Source of the DNA: CAWATZ01 sp963784995
GTDB lineage: Bacteria; Planctomycetota; Planctomycetia; Gemmatales; Gemmataceae
Direction of reading: 5' to 3'
NCBI GenBank assembly: GCA_963784995.1
Contig: CAWATZ010000004.1
Location: 868,001 to 932,000, forward strand
DNA length: 64,000 bases
The position numbers and the translations under genes were made by a program. How positions within the stretch are numbered: the stretch's first letter is position 1; every line of letters begins with the position of its first letter. Below are positions 36,442 to 43,947 of the stretch, one piece after another. Under the pieces are notes generated by a model. The model was given only the letters and a program-made list of their open reading frames with translations, did not search any database and was not told the DNA's origin.

Positions 36442-37395
36442 ATGGCTAAACATCGCAGAATCCACGTTCCCGGCGAGAACCGGCTGTTGGCTGCTTTGCC
36501 GAAGGACGAGTACGACCGCTTGCTCCCCCATTTGGAGAAGGTGTCCTTACCCTTGAAGGACATCCTCTACGAGGCGAACGGGCCGATTGCGCACGTCTTT
36601 TTCCCGCTCAACGGCGTGGTTTCCCTGGTCATCATGGACAGCGGCTTCACCCTCGAAGTGGGCATCATCGGCAACGAGGGCCTGGTGGGCACTCCGGTCT
36701 TCCTGGGGTCCGACCGCAGCCCTACCAGGGCGATTGCGCAGATTCCGGGCGAGGCCCTGCGGATGGAGGCCAAGGTCTTTCAGAAGGAGATGAGGCGGGG
36801 TGGCCCGTTGCACGGCCTGGTCCAGCGGTACACCCAGGCGATGATAAACCAGATTTCGCAGTCCATCGTCTGCAACCACCGGCACTCCGTCGAGAAACGC
36901 ATGTGCCGCTGGCTGCTGATGAGCCACGACCGGGTGGGGGCCGACGAGTTCCCGCTCACCCATGAGTTCCTGGCCCAGATGCTCGGCGTGTGCCGCCCCA
37001 CCGTGACCGCCGTGGCGGGCACCCTCCAGAAGGCCGGGCTGATTAACTACCACCGGGGCAGAATTACCATCATCGACCGGAAGGGGCTGGAAGCGGCTTG
37101 CCTGCGAATGCTACGAAGTGGTCGCAAAGGAGTTGGACCGCTTGCTCGGCTGACGCCGGGAGCCTGCCGACTTCGTGAGGGAGCCGCTTCGATTTTTCCA
37201 CGAGAAGGAACGGCACGGTGGGTATTCCGCTCTTTGCCGTGTAACGCCGCAACATCGCAGCGACGAGGACGTCACTTGCAACGCCCACGCCGCTGGGGAC
37301 TCACATTCCCCGTTCTGGGCGTCAATGACCGCAATGGCCGATGCTCATTTAACGGCTTGCGTACATCTTATTCCATACCGTGGGATTTGCCTTGA
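36442..37395 (+). CDS. Crp/Fnr-family transcription regulator 2, C-terminus probably shifted
   Basis: Same architecture as regulator 1: DILYEANGPIAHVFFPLNGV, EVGIIGNEGLVGTPVFLGSD, SQSIVCNHRHSVEKRMCRWL and the winged helix FPLTHEFLAQMLGVCRPTVT, GTLQKAGLINYHRGRITIID. The open frame runs to 37395, but after KGLEAAC an extra C near 37102 hides the natural end CECYEVVAKELDRLLG with a stop at 37151-37153, which aligns with the end of regulator 1 (CECYRRINEEFVCLFG). The real protein is thus about 237 residues. GAGG lies 10 bases before ATG 36442. Confidence 0.85.
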   Translation: MAKHRRIHVPGENRLLAALPKDEYDRLLPHLEKVSLPLKDILYEANGPIAHVFFPLNGVVSLVIMDSGFTLEVGIIGNEGLVGTPVFLGSDRSPTRAIAQIPGEALRMEAKVFQKEMRRGGPLHGLVQRYTQAMINQISQSIVCNHRHSVEKRMCRWLLMSHDRVGADEFPLTHEFLAQMLGVCRPTVTAVAGTLQKAGLINYHRGRITIIDRKGLEAACLRMLRSGRKGVGPLARLTPGACRLREGAASIFPREGTARWVFRSLPCNAATSQRRGRHLQRPRRWGLTFPVLGVNDRNGRCSFNGLRTSYSIPWDLP

Positions 37396-37429
37396 ACCGA
37401 CAACCAAGCAGGTCATTGACCTTTGTGTC
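37154..37429. other. Non-coding stretch behind the second Crp/Fnr gene
   Basis: Only the shifted tail of the Crp/Fnr frame covers part of it. No other gene is recognised. The right side borders the transposase relic. Confidence 0.4.
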
Positions 37430-37640
37430 GGCGTCCCGATCCCGATAGCGTTCGATCACAGGTAACAATACCCGTCGCCAGAACTTGGCGCTGGGGTGAT
37501 TGCCGCGCCGGAGCATGACCCGCTCCAGGTCGCCGAACTGGTTGAACAGAAACAGCGGTGGTAGCAGGTGCAGGCGAAGTAGCCGTTGTAGCCGAGGCCC
37601 CGAGCGATACAATGAAACAAGCGGCGGACCGCCGATGAAC
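37430..37640 (-). mobile_element. IS1380-family transposase relic
   Basis: On the minus strand LFHCIARGLGYNGYFACTCY is in one frame and FLFNQFGDLERVMLRRGNHP, FWRRVLLPVIERYRDRD in the next. This is the central part (G-Y-x-G-Y-x-x-x-x-C-Y-H-P-L-F) of IS1380-type transposases, common in planctomycetes. It is out of frame once and lacks both ends; no terminal inverted repeats could be identified. Confidence 0.65.
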
Positions 37641-37784
37641 CTTGGGTCCGCCCCGACAAGCAGTTGAGTCGAAGTCGTCGGAAGACTAGGCGAAGAGCAA
37701 CCCGGCTGTGCCGAGGGCTCGTTGACGAGTAGGCCGACGTGGTCGAATCCCTCATCAGGGTGTTCCACCACGGCGGCCTTTTTT
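37608..37784 (+). ncRNA. Structured leader RNA, copy C, upstream of DUF2294
   Basis: TACAAT (37608), hairpin GGCGGACC (37623-37630) with GGTCCGCC (37645-37652), GTTGAGTCGAAGTCG (37663), GGAAGACTAGGCGAAGAGCA, hairpin CGGC/GCCG (37703-37713), CTCGTTGACGAGTAGGCCG, and a terminator hairpin (GGCCGACGTGGT 37732-37743 with ACCACGGCGGCC 37767-37778, one mismatch) with six T. The -10 box to GTTGAGTCGAAG distance is 55 bases, the same as in copy A. The start codon of DUF2294 is 43 bases downstream. Confidence 0.7.
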
Positions 37785-37826
37785 CTTGGAAGCGCGAAAC
37801 GGGGGCAACCACCGGGTAGGAACAGG

Positions 37827-38249
37827 ATGGACAAGACCAAAGCAACCATGGCACAACAGATTGCCCAGGCGGCAATCGCTTTCGAGCAGCGCCGCACGGG
37901 CAGCCACGTGCCCAAGTCGGTGACCGTGGTCCTGAGTGAGGGCACCCTGGTGATCACGCTGCACGATGCCTTGTCGCCGGCCGAAAAGGCCCTGGCCAGG
38001 ACCCCGGCAGGCGCCGCTCAGGTGCAGGAGTTTCACCGGCAGCTGTTCAACAGCTCCTCCGACTCGCTGCGGCAGGAGATCAACCGGATCACCGGGATGA
38101 CAGTGCGCGAGGCGACCGCGACGGTCGAGCCGGCGAGCGGCGCCGTGGTGCAGGCCTTCACCAGCGGTGCCGTAGTCCAGGTGTTCTTGCTGGGCGGGAA
38201 CGCCCCGACGGAAGTGTGGAGCGAAAGTACACCAGGCAAATCGTCATGA
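37827..38249 (+). CDS. DUF2294 protein, copy 2
   Basis: 140 residues. MDKTKATMAQQIAQAAIAFE, RTGSHVPKSVTVVLSEGTLV and DALSPAEKALARTPAGAAQV, then ITGMTVREATATVEPASGAV follow the DUF2294 order seen in copy 1, with a C-terminal extension of about 15 residues. ATG 37827 or ATG 37848 may be the start; the first has AGGAACAGG upstream. Preceded by leader RNA copy C, it heads a small plus-strand stress group with the GlsB/YeaQ gene 120 bases on. Confidence 0.82.
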   Translation: MDKTKATMAQQIAQAAIAFEQRRTGSHVPKSVTVVLSEGTLVITLHDALSPAEKALARTPAGAAQVQEFHRQLFNSSSDSLRQEINRITGMTVREATATVEPASGAVVQAFTSGAVVQVFLLGGNAPTEVWSESTPGKSS

Positions 38250-38369
38250 AAACGGAGGTTCTACCACGTGGATCAAATCGAGGAACAGCCAGAAATCCGT
38301 CTGCGTGGAAGAGTATCCCGCGTGGAACGAACCCGGCCAGTTCCTCTTGTTGAGTGAGGAGTAAGTCAA

Positions 38370-38657
38370 ATGACCGTCAGTACGATTCTGAGCTGGATGT
38401 TGTGTGGCCTGATCGTAGGCCTGATTGCGCGCCTCTTTGTCCGAGGGCGGCTGAACATCAGCCTGCTCCTGACGATGGTGTTGGGCATTGTCGGGGCTAT
38501 CGTGGGCGGCTTCCTCTACTCGTTAGTCCAGGGAGCGCCGAGTGAGCCTTTCTCTCTTAGTGGCAACGCCTGGCACGGCTGGATCGTGTCGATCCTCGGG
38601 GGCATCCTCGTTCTCTGGGCCTATGCAGCCATTCACCCGCGGCGGTGGTGGCAGTGA
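38370..38657 (+). CDS. GlsB/YeaQ/YmgE family stress membrane protein
   Basis: 95 residues with three membrane helices (ILSWMLCGLIVGLIARLFV, LTMVLGIVGAIVGGFLYSL and WIVSILGGILVLWAYAAI) and the family pattern G-L-I-x-G-x-x-A-R ... G-x-x-G-A-x-x-G-G-x-L (transglycosylase-associated, PF04226). These proteins are induced by acid or osmotic stress in enterobacteria. GAGGAG lies upstream of ATG 38370. It belongs to the same stress group as DUF2294 and DUF2934. Confidence 0.9.
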   Translation: MTVSTILSWMLCGLIVGLIARLFVRGRLNISLLLTMVLGIVGAIVGGFLYSLVQGAPSEPFSLSGNAWHGWIVSILGGILVLWAYAAIHPRRWWQ

Positions 38658-38811
38658 TGCCCCGAGTGGCACGGGCAATGGGGAGGGAAGGTAGAGCCAT
38701 GCTTGAACCAGGGCGACAAGTATCAACAGCTGATGTCATGGATACCATGATTTCTATTTTTCCACGCTGCTTGCGCTGCAACCAAATCTGGATTTGTTTG
38801 AGGATGAAGTC

Positions 38812-38987
38812 ATGGCGATCGGTTTTGTTTTCTGGCTGCTGATGATCCTGTGGCTGCTGTTCGGGCTCTACTGGAACCGCAACGACATCCGGGGGGCAAC
38901 TATAGCATCCTGGGCGGCAACCTGATGTTGTTCGTCCTGCTGTTCCTGCTGGGTTGGAAGGCGTTCGGCTTCGTCATCCAGGGGTGA
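38812..38987 (+). pseudogene. Two-helix mini membrane protein, one base lost in a G run
   Basis: MAIGFVFWLLMILWLLFGLY and WNRNDIRG are in the first frame; one missing G in the run of six (38891-38896) would restore GNYSILGGNLMLFVLLFLLG and WKAFGFVIQG, a second helix, with a stop at 38985-38987. Length without correction is not a multiple of three. This may be a sequencing error or a slippage-prone switch. Family unknown. Confidence 0.6.
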
Positions 38988-39091
38988 CGGGGCCTTGACG
39001 CTGGTTATTCGCTTACCCTGGCAGATCACCATTGTGATGAGCGTGGTTTTTCGACCTGTCAGATGGCGTGAGGATACAAAGGAGCGCACTC

Positions 39092-39322
39092 ATGCACAAA
39101 CACCACCACAAGCGTGCAACCCTGGCACAGTCTGATTCGACTGGACCAACGACTGCAACGCAAACAGCCTCCTCTGCCGACAAGGACCACAACGCCCAGT
39201 TGGTCTCCGTGGAAGACATTCGGCTCTGTGCCTACCGGAAATGGGAGAGCGCGGGAAAGCCGACCGGGAACGGCATCCAGTTCTGGCTGGAAGCGGAACA
39301 AGAGCTGGTGCAAGGGAAGTAG
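39092..39322 (+). CDS. DUF2934 domain protein, copy 2
   Basis: 76 residues: MHKHHHKRATLAQSDSTGPT, then VEDIRLCAYRKWESAGKPTG and IQFWLEAEQELVQGK. About 70 percent identical to the core of copy 1 (6054), without the Cys/His-rich extension. The upstream bases GAGCGTGGTTTTTCGACCTG and AAAGGAGCG are also shared with copy 1, so the two genes were duplicated along with their control region. Confidence 0.82.
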   Translation: MHKHHHKRATLAQSDSTGPTTATQTASSADKDHNAQLVSVEDIRLCAYRKWESAGKPTGNGIQFWLEAEQELVQGK

Positions 39323-39475
39323 GCAGGAGCTTTCCGGGCAATCAGTCAAAGCAGCATCAGGCCCCGGATGCTGCCGTTTCGCCAGGCAGCGCTCCTGACC
39401 GTTCCCGTGCTCGGGAGCAGGAGGAAAGCGACGATGACCACCAACAACACGTAGACTATTCTCAGGAGGTGATGC

Positions 39476-40691
39476 GTGGAAATAACCAGGCCCCTTTTTG
39501 TCTCGACCTATCCGCCGGAAGAGTGCGGGCTGGCTACGTTCACCCGGGATTCGGCCGACGCGGTGGACCAGGCGGCGTGTGAGGCGGTGTCCTCGGTGGC
39601 GGCCATCCGGAAGACCCACCCGCTCGAGTACGAAGACCCCCGAGTGGTTCACGTCATCGATAACAACCGCAGGGGGGCGTATCGCCTCGCGGCCGAGGTG
39701 GCCAATGACGGCCCGTGTGACGTGGTCAGCTTGCAGCACGAGTTCGGCCTCTATCCTGGGGAATGGGGGTGCCAGGTATTAGACTTCGTGCAGCGCTGCC
39801 GCAAGCCCCTCGTCACCACCTTCCATACGCTGCTCACTCAGCCGGGCCCGCAGCCACGCCGCTTGATCCAGCAACTGGCCCGCCAGAGCCACGGCATCGT
39901 GGTCATGACCCAGGTCGCCGCCCGGCTGCTGGAAGCCGTTTATGATGTCTCGGGCCAGCAGGTGCGGCGTGATTCCCCACGGGGTCCCCGTGGTCGCGCG
40001 GGAACGCGACCACGCCCCGAAGACTCGACTCGGGCTGGCAGGCCGGCGCGTCCTCTGCACCTTCGGGCTCATCAACCGGGGGAAGGGTCTGGAATTCATG
40101 ATCGAGGCCATGCCCCGGATCGTCGCCGCTTTCCCGGATGTGGTCTACCTGATCGTGGGCGCCACCCACCCCCAGGTCAAGCGCTGCGAGGGAGAGGTTT
40201 ACCGCGAGTATCTGGCCGCCAAGGCCCAGGCCCTGGGCGTGGGCGATCACGTCCGCTTCGTGAACCGCTATCTCAGCCTGCCCGAACTCCTGGAACACTT
40301 GCAGTCCTGTGACGTCTACGTCACGCCCTACCCCGGCAAGGACCAGATCGCCAGCGGCACCCTGGCGTATGCCCTGGCCGCGGGGGGCGCGGTGGTGAGC
40401 ACGCCGTACCTGTACGCCGAAGAGGTCCTGGCCGAAGGCCGGGGCCTGCTCGTGCCCTTTGCCGACAGCGGGGCCCTGGCCGAGGCGACGCTCCGTTACC
40501 TGGGTGAGCCCGCGTTTCAGGCCCAGACCCGGCGCAAAGCCTACGACTACGCCCGGCGGATGTTCTGGCCGAACGTTGGCCGGCACTACCGGAAACTCTT
40601 CGACCAGGTTGCCGTCGGCGCCAGGCGGGCCCAATCACTTTACCTCGCGTCTGTGCCGGCCCCAGAGGCAAGCGCGGCATTCCCGAACTGA
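39476..40691 (+). pseudogene. GT4 glycosyltransferase, one frameshift
   Basis: The N-terminal Rossmann half has PLFVSTYPPEECGLATFTRD and DVVSLQHEFGLYPGEWGCQV, and KPLVTTFHTLLTQPGPQPRR. After an extra base near 39970 the C-terminal half follows: VIPHGVPVVARERDHAPKTR, RRVLCTFGLINRGKGLEFMI, DVYVTPYPGKDQIASGTLAY and AVVSTPYLYAEEVLAEGRGL (the E-x7-E region). This is a family-4 retaining transferase using a nucleotide sugar. The start is GTG 39476 behind a perfect AGGAGGTG. It heads the three-gene cluster GT4 - six-hairpin protein - GH130, each spaced closely. Confidence 0.82.
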
Positions 40692-40707
40692 GGCAAGGAG
40701 GCCGATC

Positions 40708-41826
40708 ATGCTTTTCGGAGAGGAACTCACACTGGATCACCTGGACCGGATGACGGACTCGACCGGACTGATCCAGCACGCCATCTACAGTGTCCCGCGG
40801 CGCGAGAGCGGCTACACCACCGACGACAACGCCCGGGCCTTGCGCCTTTGTGCCCGGCTGTGGTGTCGGCACCCGGACGAGCGCCTGCTGAGCCGGGTGG
40901 CAGGGTATCTGAGCTATCTGGAGTTCGCCCGTCGTCCCGGCGGGGGGTTCCATAATTTCCTCAGTTACCAGCGGCACTGGCTGGATGCGGAGGGCGGTGG
41001 CGATTGCCAGGGCCAGGCGGTGCTGGCCCTGGCCGAAGTGGTCGGCAGCAGTCTGCCCGACGATTTCCGGGCGTTAGCGCGCGAGCTGATCGAAGCCGTC
41101 CTGCCCACCCTCGCGGATTTGCGCAGCGTGCGTTCGCAGGCTTACGTGATCCAGGCCTGGAGCCGGCTGTGGACGGCGGGGGTGAAAGACATCGAGCCCT
41201 TCGAGGCCGTCGCCTGGTCCGCGGCCCAGCGCCTGGTGGAATGCTACCACCGGTCTTCGCGGCCGGACTGGCAGTGGTTCGAGTCGCGCATGACCTATGC
41301 CAACGCGGTGTTGCCCCATGCCCTGTTCCTCGCCGCCCGGCGCTGGCCGCAGCAGCAGTTTCTCCCAGTGGCGGAAGCGTCGTTCGCCTTCCTCGACCAG
41401 GCCACGACGGCGGCATCTCCCTCTCCCCTGGCGGGAGAGGGTGGGGGTAATGGAAGAAACATCTTCTGGCCGGTCGGAAACAACGGCTGGTATCCGCACG
41501 GGGGGGAAAAGGCTCCCTACGACCAGCAACCCGTGGAGGCCGCCACGATGGCCGATGCCGCTCTCGCCGCGTTCGATCTGCTGAACAAGGAGAATTACCT
41601 GGCCACCTTCCGCCGGGCCCGCGACTGGTTCCACGGTCACAACAGCACGTGCCAGCCGCTTGCCGACGTCCGCCGCGGCGCTTGCCATGACGGCCTGCAA
41701 CCGTCCGGCGTCAATCGGAACCAGGGCGCGGAATCGACGCTGGCCTACCTGTTGGTCGAAGAGCGGAACCTCGAGACCCAGCAGGCAGCCGCTGAGGACC
41801 GCAAAGTCGCGGCAGCCAGCGCGTGA
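40708..41826 (+). CDS. (alpha/alpha)6-barrel glycan protein next to GT4 and GH130
   Basis: 372 residues of a helical barrel type: MTDSTGLIQHAIYSVPRRES, GYTTDDNARALRLCARLWCR, RRPGGGFHNFLSYQRHWLDA and SRPDWQWFESRMTYANAVLP, WYPHGGEKAPYDQQPVEAAT. The DDNARAL and QQPVEA segments are typical of proteins that accompany GT4 and GH130 genes in mannan-type loci; the exact activity is unknown. ATG 40708 has AAGGAGG. In the middle, residues SPSPLAGEGGG are coded by a hairpin repeat (41419-41441) inserted in frame. Confidence 0.65.
   Translation: MLFGEELTLDHLDRMTDSTGLIQHAIYSVPRRESGYTTDDNARALRLCARLWCRHPDERLLSRVAGYLSYLEFARRPGGGFHNFLSYQRHWLDAEGGGDCQGQAVLALAEVVGSSLPDDFRALARELIEAVLPTLADLRSVRSQAYVIQAWSRLWTAGVKDIEPFEAVAWSAAQRLVECYHRSSRPDWQWFESRMTYANAVLPHALFLAARRWPQQQFLPVAEASFAFLDQATTAASPSPLAGEGGGNGRNIFWPVGNNGWYPHGGEKAPYDQQPVEAATMADAALAAFDLLNKENYLATFRRARDWFHGHNSTCQPLADVRRGACHDGLQPSGVNRNQGAESTLAYLLVEERNLETQQAAAEDRKVAAASA
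41419..41441. repeat. CCCTCTCCC / GGGAGAGGG hairpin repeat inside a gene
   Basis: CCCTCTCCC, CTGGC, GGGAGAGGG, followed by TGGGGGT. This sequence is a repeat seen between genes of many unrelated bacteria. Here it lies inside the coding frame and adds about 15 residues. Confidence 0.65.
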
Positions 41827-41941
41827 ATGCCAAGGCGGTGTGAAGGAATAGGTTGGTCCGGCCTCCTGTCCCGTGGGTGCGCTGCGCGACCCACGGGACT
41901 TCCGAGGGGCACGAAGGGACCTTTCAGCAAGGGAAACCGAC

Positions 41942-42946
41942 ATGGTTCGAGAATCGAAAGCACCGAATCTCTACACCGACTTGTTCCGGCGCCATACTGC
42001 CAATCCGATCCTCACGGCGCGGGACTGGCCTTACCCAGCCCACACGGTGTTCAACGCCGGGGCGTGCCAGATCAAGGACGAGACCGTTCTGCTGGCCCGC
42101 GTCGAGGATCGGCGGGGCCATTCCCATCTGACCGTGGCTCGGAGCAGCGACGGCGTGTCGAACTGGCACATCGACTCCAAGCCCAGTTTTGCCCCCGACC
42201 CGGCCAGTTTCTCGGAGGAGGCCTGGGGCGTGGAAGACCCGCGCCTGACCTGGGTCGAGGAGCGCAAGGAGTGGATCATTGCCTACACGGCCTTCTCGCC
42301 AAGCGGGCCGCTGGTGTCGCTAGCCCACACCAAGGACTTCACCACCTTCACCCGCCTCGGCCCGGTCATGCCCCCGGAAGACAAGGACGCGGCCGTCTTT
42401 CCCCGCCGGTTTGGGGGCCGCTACGCCATGATCCACCGGCCGGTTTCCGCGGGCAGCTCGGGGGCACACATATGGCTGTCCTTCTCGCCGGACTTGACGC
42501 ACTGGGGAGACCACCACATACTGCTGCATGCCCGGCGCGGCGCCTGGTGGGATGCCAACAAGATCGGCCTGAGTCCTCCCCCGCTGGAAACCCCGGAGGG
42601 CTGGTTGCTCCTCTATCACGGCGTGCGCAGGACCGCGGGGGGATGCCTCTATCGCCTGGGACTCGCTCTGCTCGATCTGGAGGACCCGCGTCGGGTGCTG
42701 CGCCGCAGCGACGAGTGGATCTTCGCGCCCGAGATGCCCTACGAGCGCCAGGGAGACGTCAACGGGGTGGTCTTTCCCTGCGGCTGGATTCTGGACAAGG
42801 CGACCGGGACGATCCGCCTCTATTACGGCGGCGCCGACTCCTGCCTGGCCCTGGCCACCAGCCAGCTTGCCGATCTGCTCGACTACCTGCGGAGCTGTCC
42901 TGCACCCCAGGCACGTAAACGCACTGGCATGATGTTGGTCGATTGA
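41942..42946 (+). CDS. GH130 family glycoside phosphorylase/hydrolase
   Basis: 334 residues of a five-bladed propeller: YPAHTVFNAGACQIKDETVL, LLARVEDRRGHSHLTVARSS, SFSEEAWGVEDPRLTWVEER (the conserved E-D-P-R, about residue 95), AAVFPRRFGGRYAMIHRP, GLSPPPLETPEGWLLLYHGV (substrate pocket) and IRLYYGGADSCLALATS. GH130 enzymes break beta-mannosides, mostly by phosphorolysis; which linkage cannot be told. ATG 41942 has AAGGGA. It is the last gene of the GT4 cluster and is followed by a hairpin terminator. Confidence 0.88.
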   Translation: MVRESKAPNLYTDLFRRHTANPILTARDWPYPAHTVFNAGACQIKDETVLLARVEDRRGHSHLTVARSSDGVSNWHIDSKPSFAPDPASFSEEAWGVEDPRLTWVEERKEWIIAYTAFSPSGPLVSLAHTKDFTTFTRLGPVMPPEDKDAAVFPRRFGGRYAMIHRPVSAGSSGAHIWLSFSPDLTHWGDHHILLHARRGAWWDANKIGLSPPPLETPEGWLLLYHGVRRTAGGCLYRLGLALLDLEDPRRVLRRSDEWIFAPEMPYERQGDVNGVVFPCGWILDKATGTIRLYYGGADSCLALATSQLADLLDYLRSCPAPQARKRTGMMLVD

Positions 42947-42955
42947 GGCCGAAGA

Positions 42956-42982
42956 GGAACCGTTCCCAGCCGGAACGGTTCC
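42956..42982 (+). terminator. Hairpin terminator behind the GH130 gene
   Basis: GGAACCGTTCC, loop cagcc, GGAACGGTTCC, then cttactctta. Eleven perfect pairs just behind the stop codon with a pyrimidine-rich tail. Confidence 0.6.
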
Positions 42983-42997
42983 CTTACTCTTAAAACC

Positions 42998-43088
42998 ACT
43001 AACGGAAAGGCGAGCGGCGCGGCGTCAGCCCGCCGGTAAAGGACAAGCACCGGCGGGCTGACGCCGCGCCGCTCGCCTTTCTGTTAGT
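42998..43088. repeat. Long hairpin element, 40-base arms
   Basis: ACTAACGGAAAGGCGAGCGG and the following 20 bases (42998-43037) pair with 43049-43088 with one mismatch, leaving an 11-base loop. It carries the shared GGCGAGCGGC core. Its right arm is nearly repeated at 62391-62430. Confidence 0.85.
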
Positions 43089-43222
43089 GCCTCTTCCACA
43101 GGAACTTCGCCAGCCCTTGCGGGTGGGCCGGCCAGATGGCGGCGGTGACCAGGACATTACAGCGATCGAGGAGTTCGTGCTGAAATGCTGGCGGGGAGCC
43201 CAGTTCGGAGCCCCGCGAACCA

Positions 43223-43465
43223 TCACCCCCTGGCCTTGAGGCGGACAGGTGGGACAGGTGTGACGCCCGGCTGGCTCCGGGCCAATTTCTCGGCCTCGAC
43301 TTCGCTCGTGATCCCTTCCTGGATCATTGTGTGATGGCCGGGACTGGCCAGTTCCATCTCGTCCCACTCACTCTGCTCGCAAACGGCGACACCTCCGACA
43401 GCTTGCCTGAAGATGGTTCTGCGATAGACAACCCAGGCCGTGCAGTCTTCGGACTTCCTCATCAA
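43223..43465 (-). CDS. Conserved small planctomycete protein
   Basis: 80 residues: DCTAWVVYRRTIFRQAVGGV, AVCEQSEWDEMELASPGHHT and IQEGITSEVEAEKLARSQPG. The pattern A-W-V-V-Y-R ... A-V-C-E-Q-x-E-W-D-x-M-E ... I-T-S-E-x-E-A-E-x-L-A-R is familiar from many Gemmataceae proteins of unknown role. Cytoplasmic, no signal peptide. ATG 43465 or the next codon 43462 is the start. Confidence 0.65.
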   Translation of the reverse strand: MMRKSEDCTAWVVYRRTIFRQAVGGVAVCEQSEWDEMELASPGHHTMIQEGITSEVEAEKLARSQPGVTPVPPVRLKARG

Positions 43466-43722
43466 ATCCTCCGATCGGGTGCTTCGAGCGAGCTAAACTG
43501 TGAATTATACACCAGTCCAGTAGACATTACAAGGACCTTGCTGAGTAACTCTGCAATTCCGCAAGGTGGACGCTGGCAGGGGCGCCGGCCACGTCGCCAA
43601 AGGCACGTCGGGCCCAGCCGCACGGGCACCGCACCGCGGCCAGGGAAACCAGGTCCGCGACCACCGGTTCGCTTGCCGACCTGTTCTGGGTCATCCTTCT
43701 CATCCTTCCCGACACGTAAGAT
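43466..43722. other. Intergenic stretch
   Basis: No gene recognised. It contains the promoter side of the small minus-strand gene at 43465 and the cut end of a methyltransferase relic. Confidence 0.4.
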
Positions 43723-43862
43723 TCAACCCTTGCAGGAAACGACCGCTTGTTGATTCGTTGGCGGCAGGGCGTGGAATTCGCTGCGGCGGAACCCGGCCTG
43801 AGCGAAGATCTGCTCGTATTCCGCGAACACGTAAGCGTCGCCGTCATTGTAGCTGCCGCTCT
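43723..43862 (-). pseudogene. C-terminal relic of a SAM-dependent methyltransferase
   Basis: On the minus strand SYNDGDAYVFAEYEQIFAQA, GFRRSEFHALPPTNQQAVVS ends in CKG and a stop at 43723. This is the last helix-strand pair of class-I O-methyltransferases (Y-x-x-x-F-x-x-A-G-F-x-x-x-E). Nothing of the SAM-binding half is present, so only about 45 residues survive. Confidence 0.55.
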
Positions 43863-43947
43863 GCACGCGCCAGTTCCGAATCACTGGCCCGTTCATCGGC
43901 GTACCGTTCGGGCCGCTTGCCCTTGAGGGCGCCCACCCGTCTTCCCC

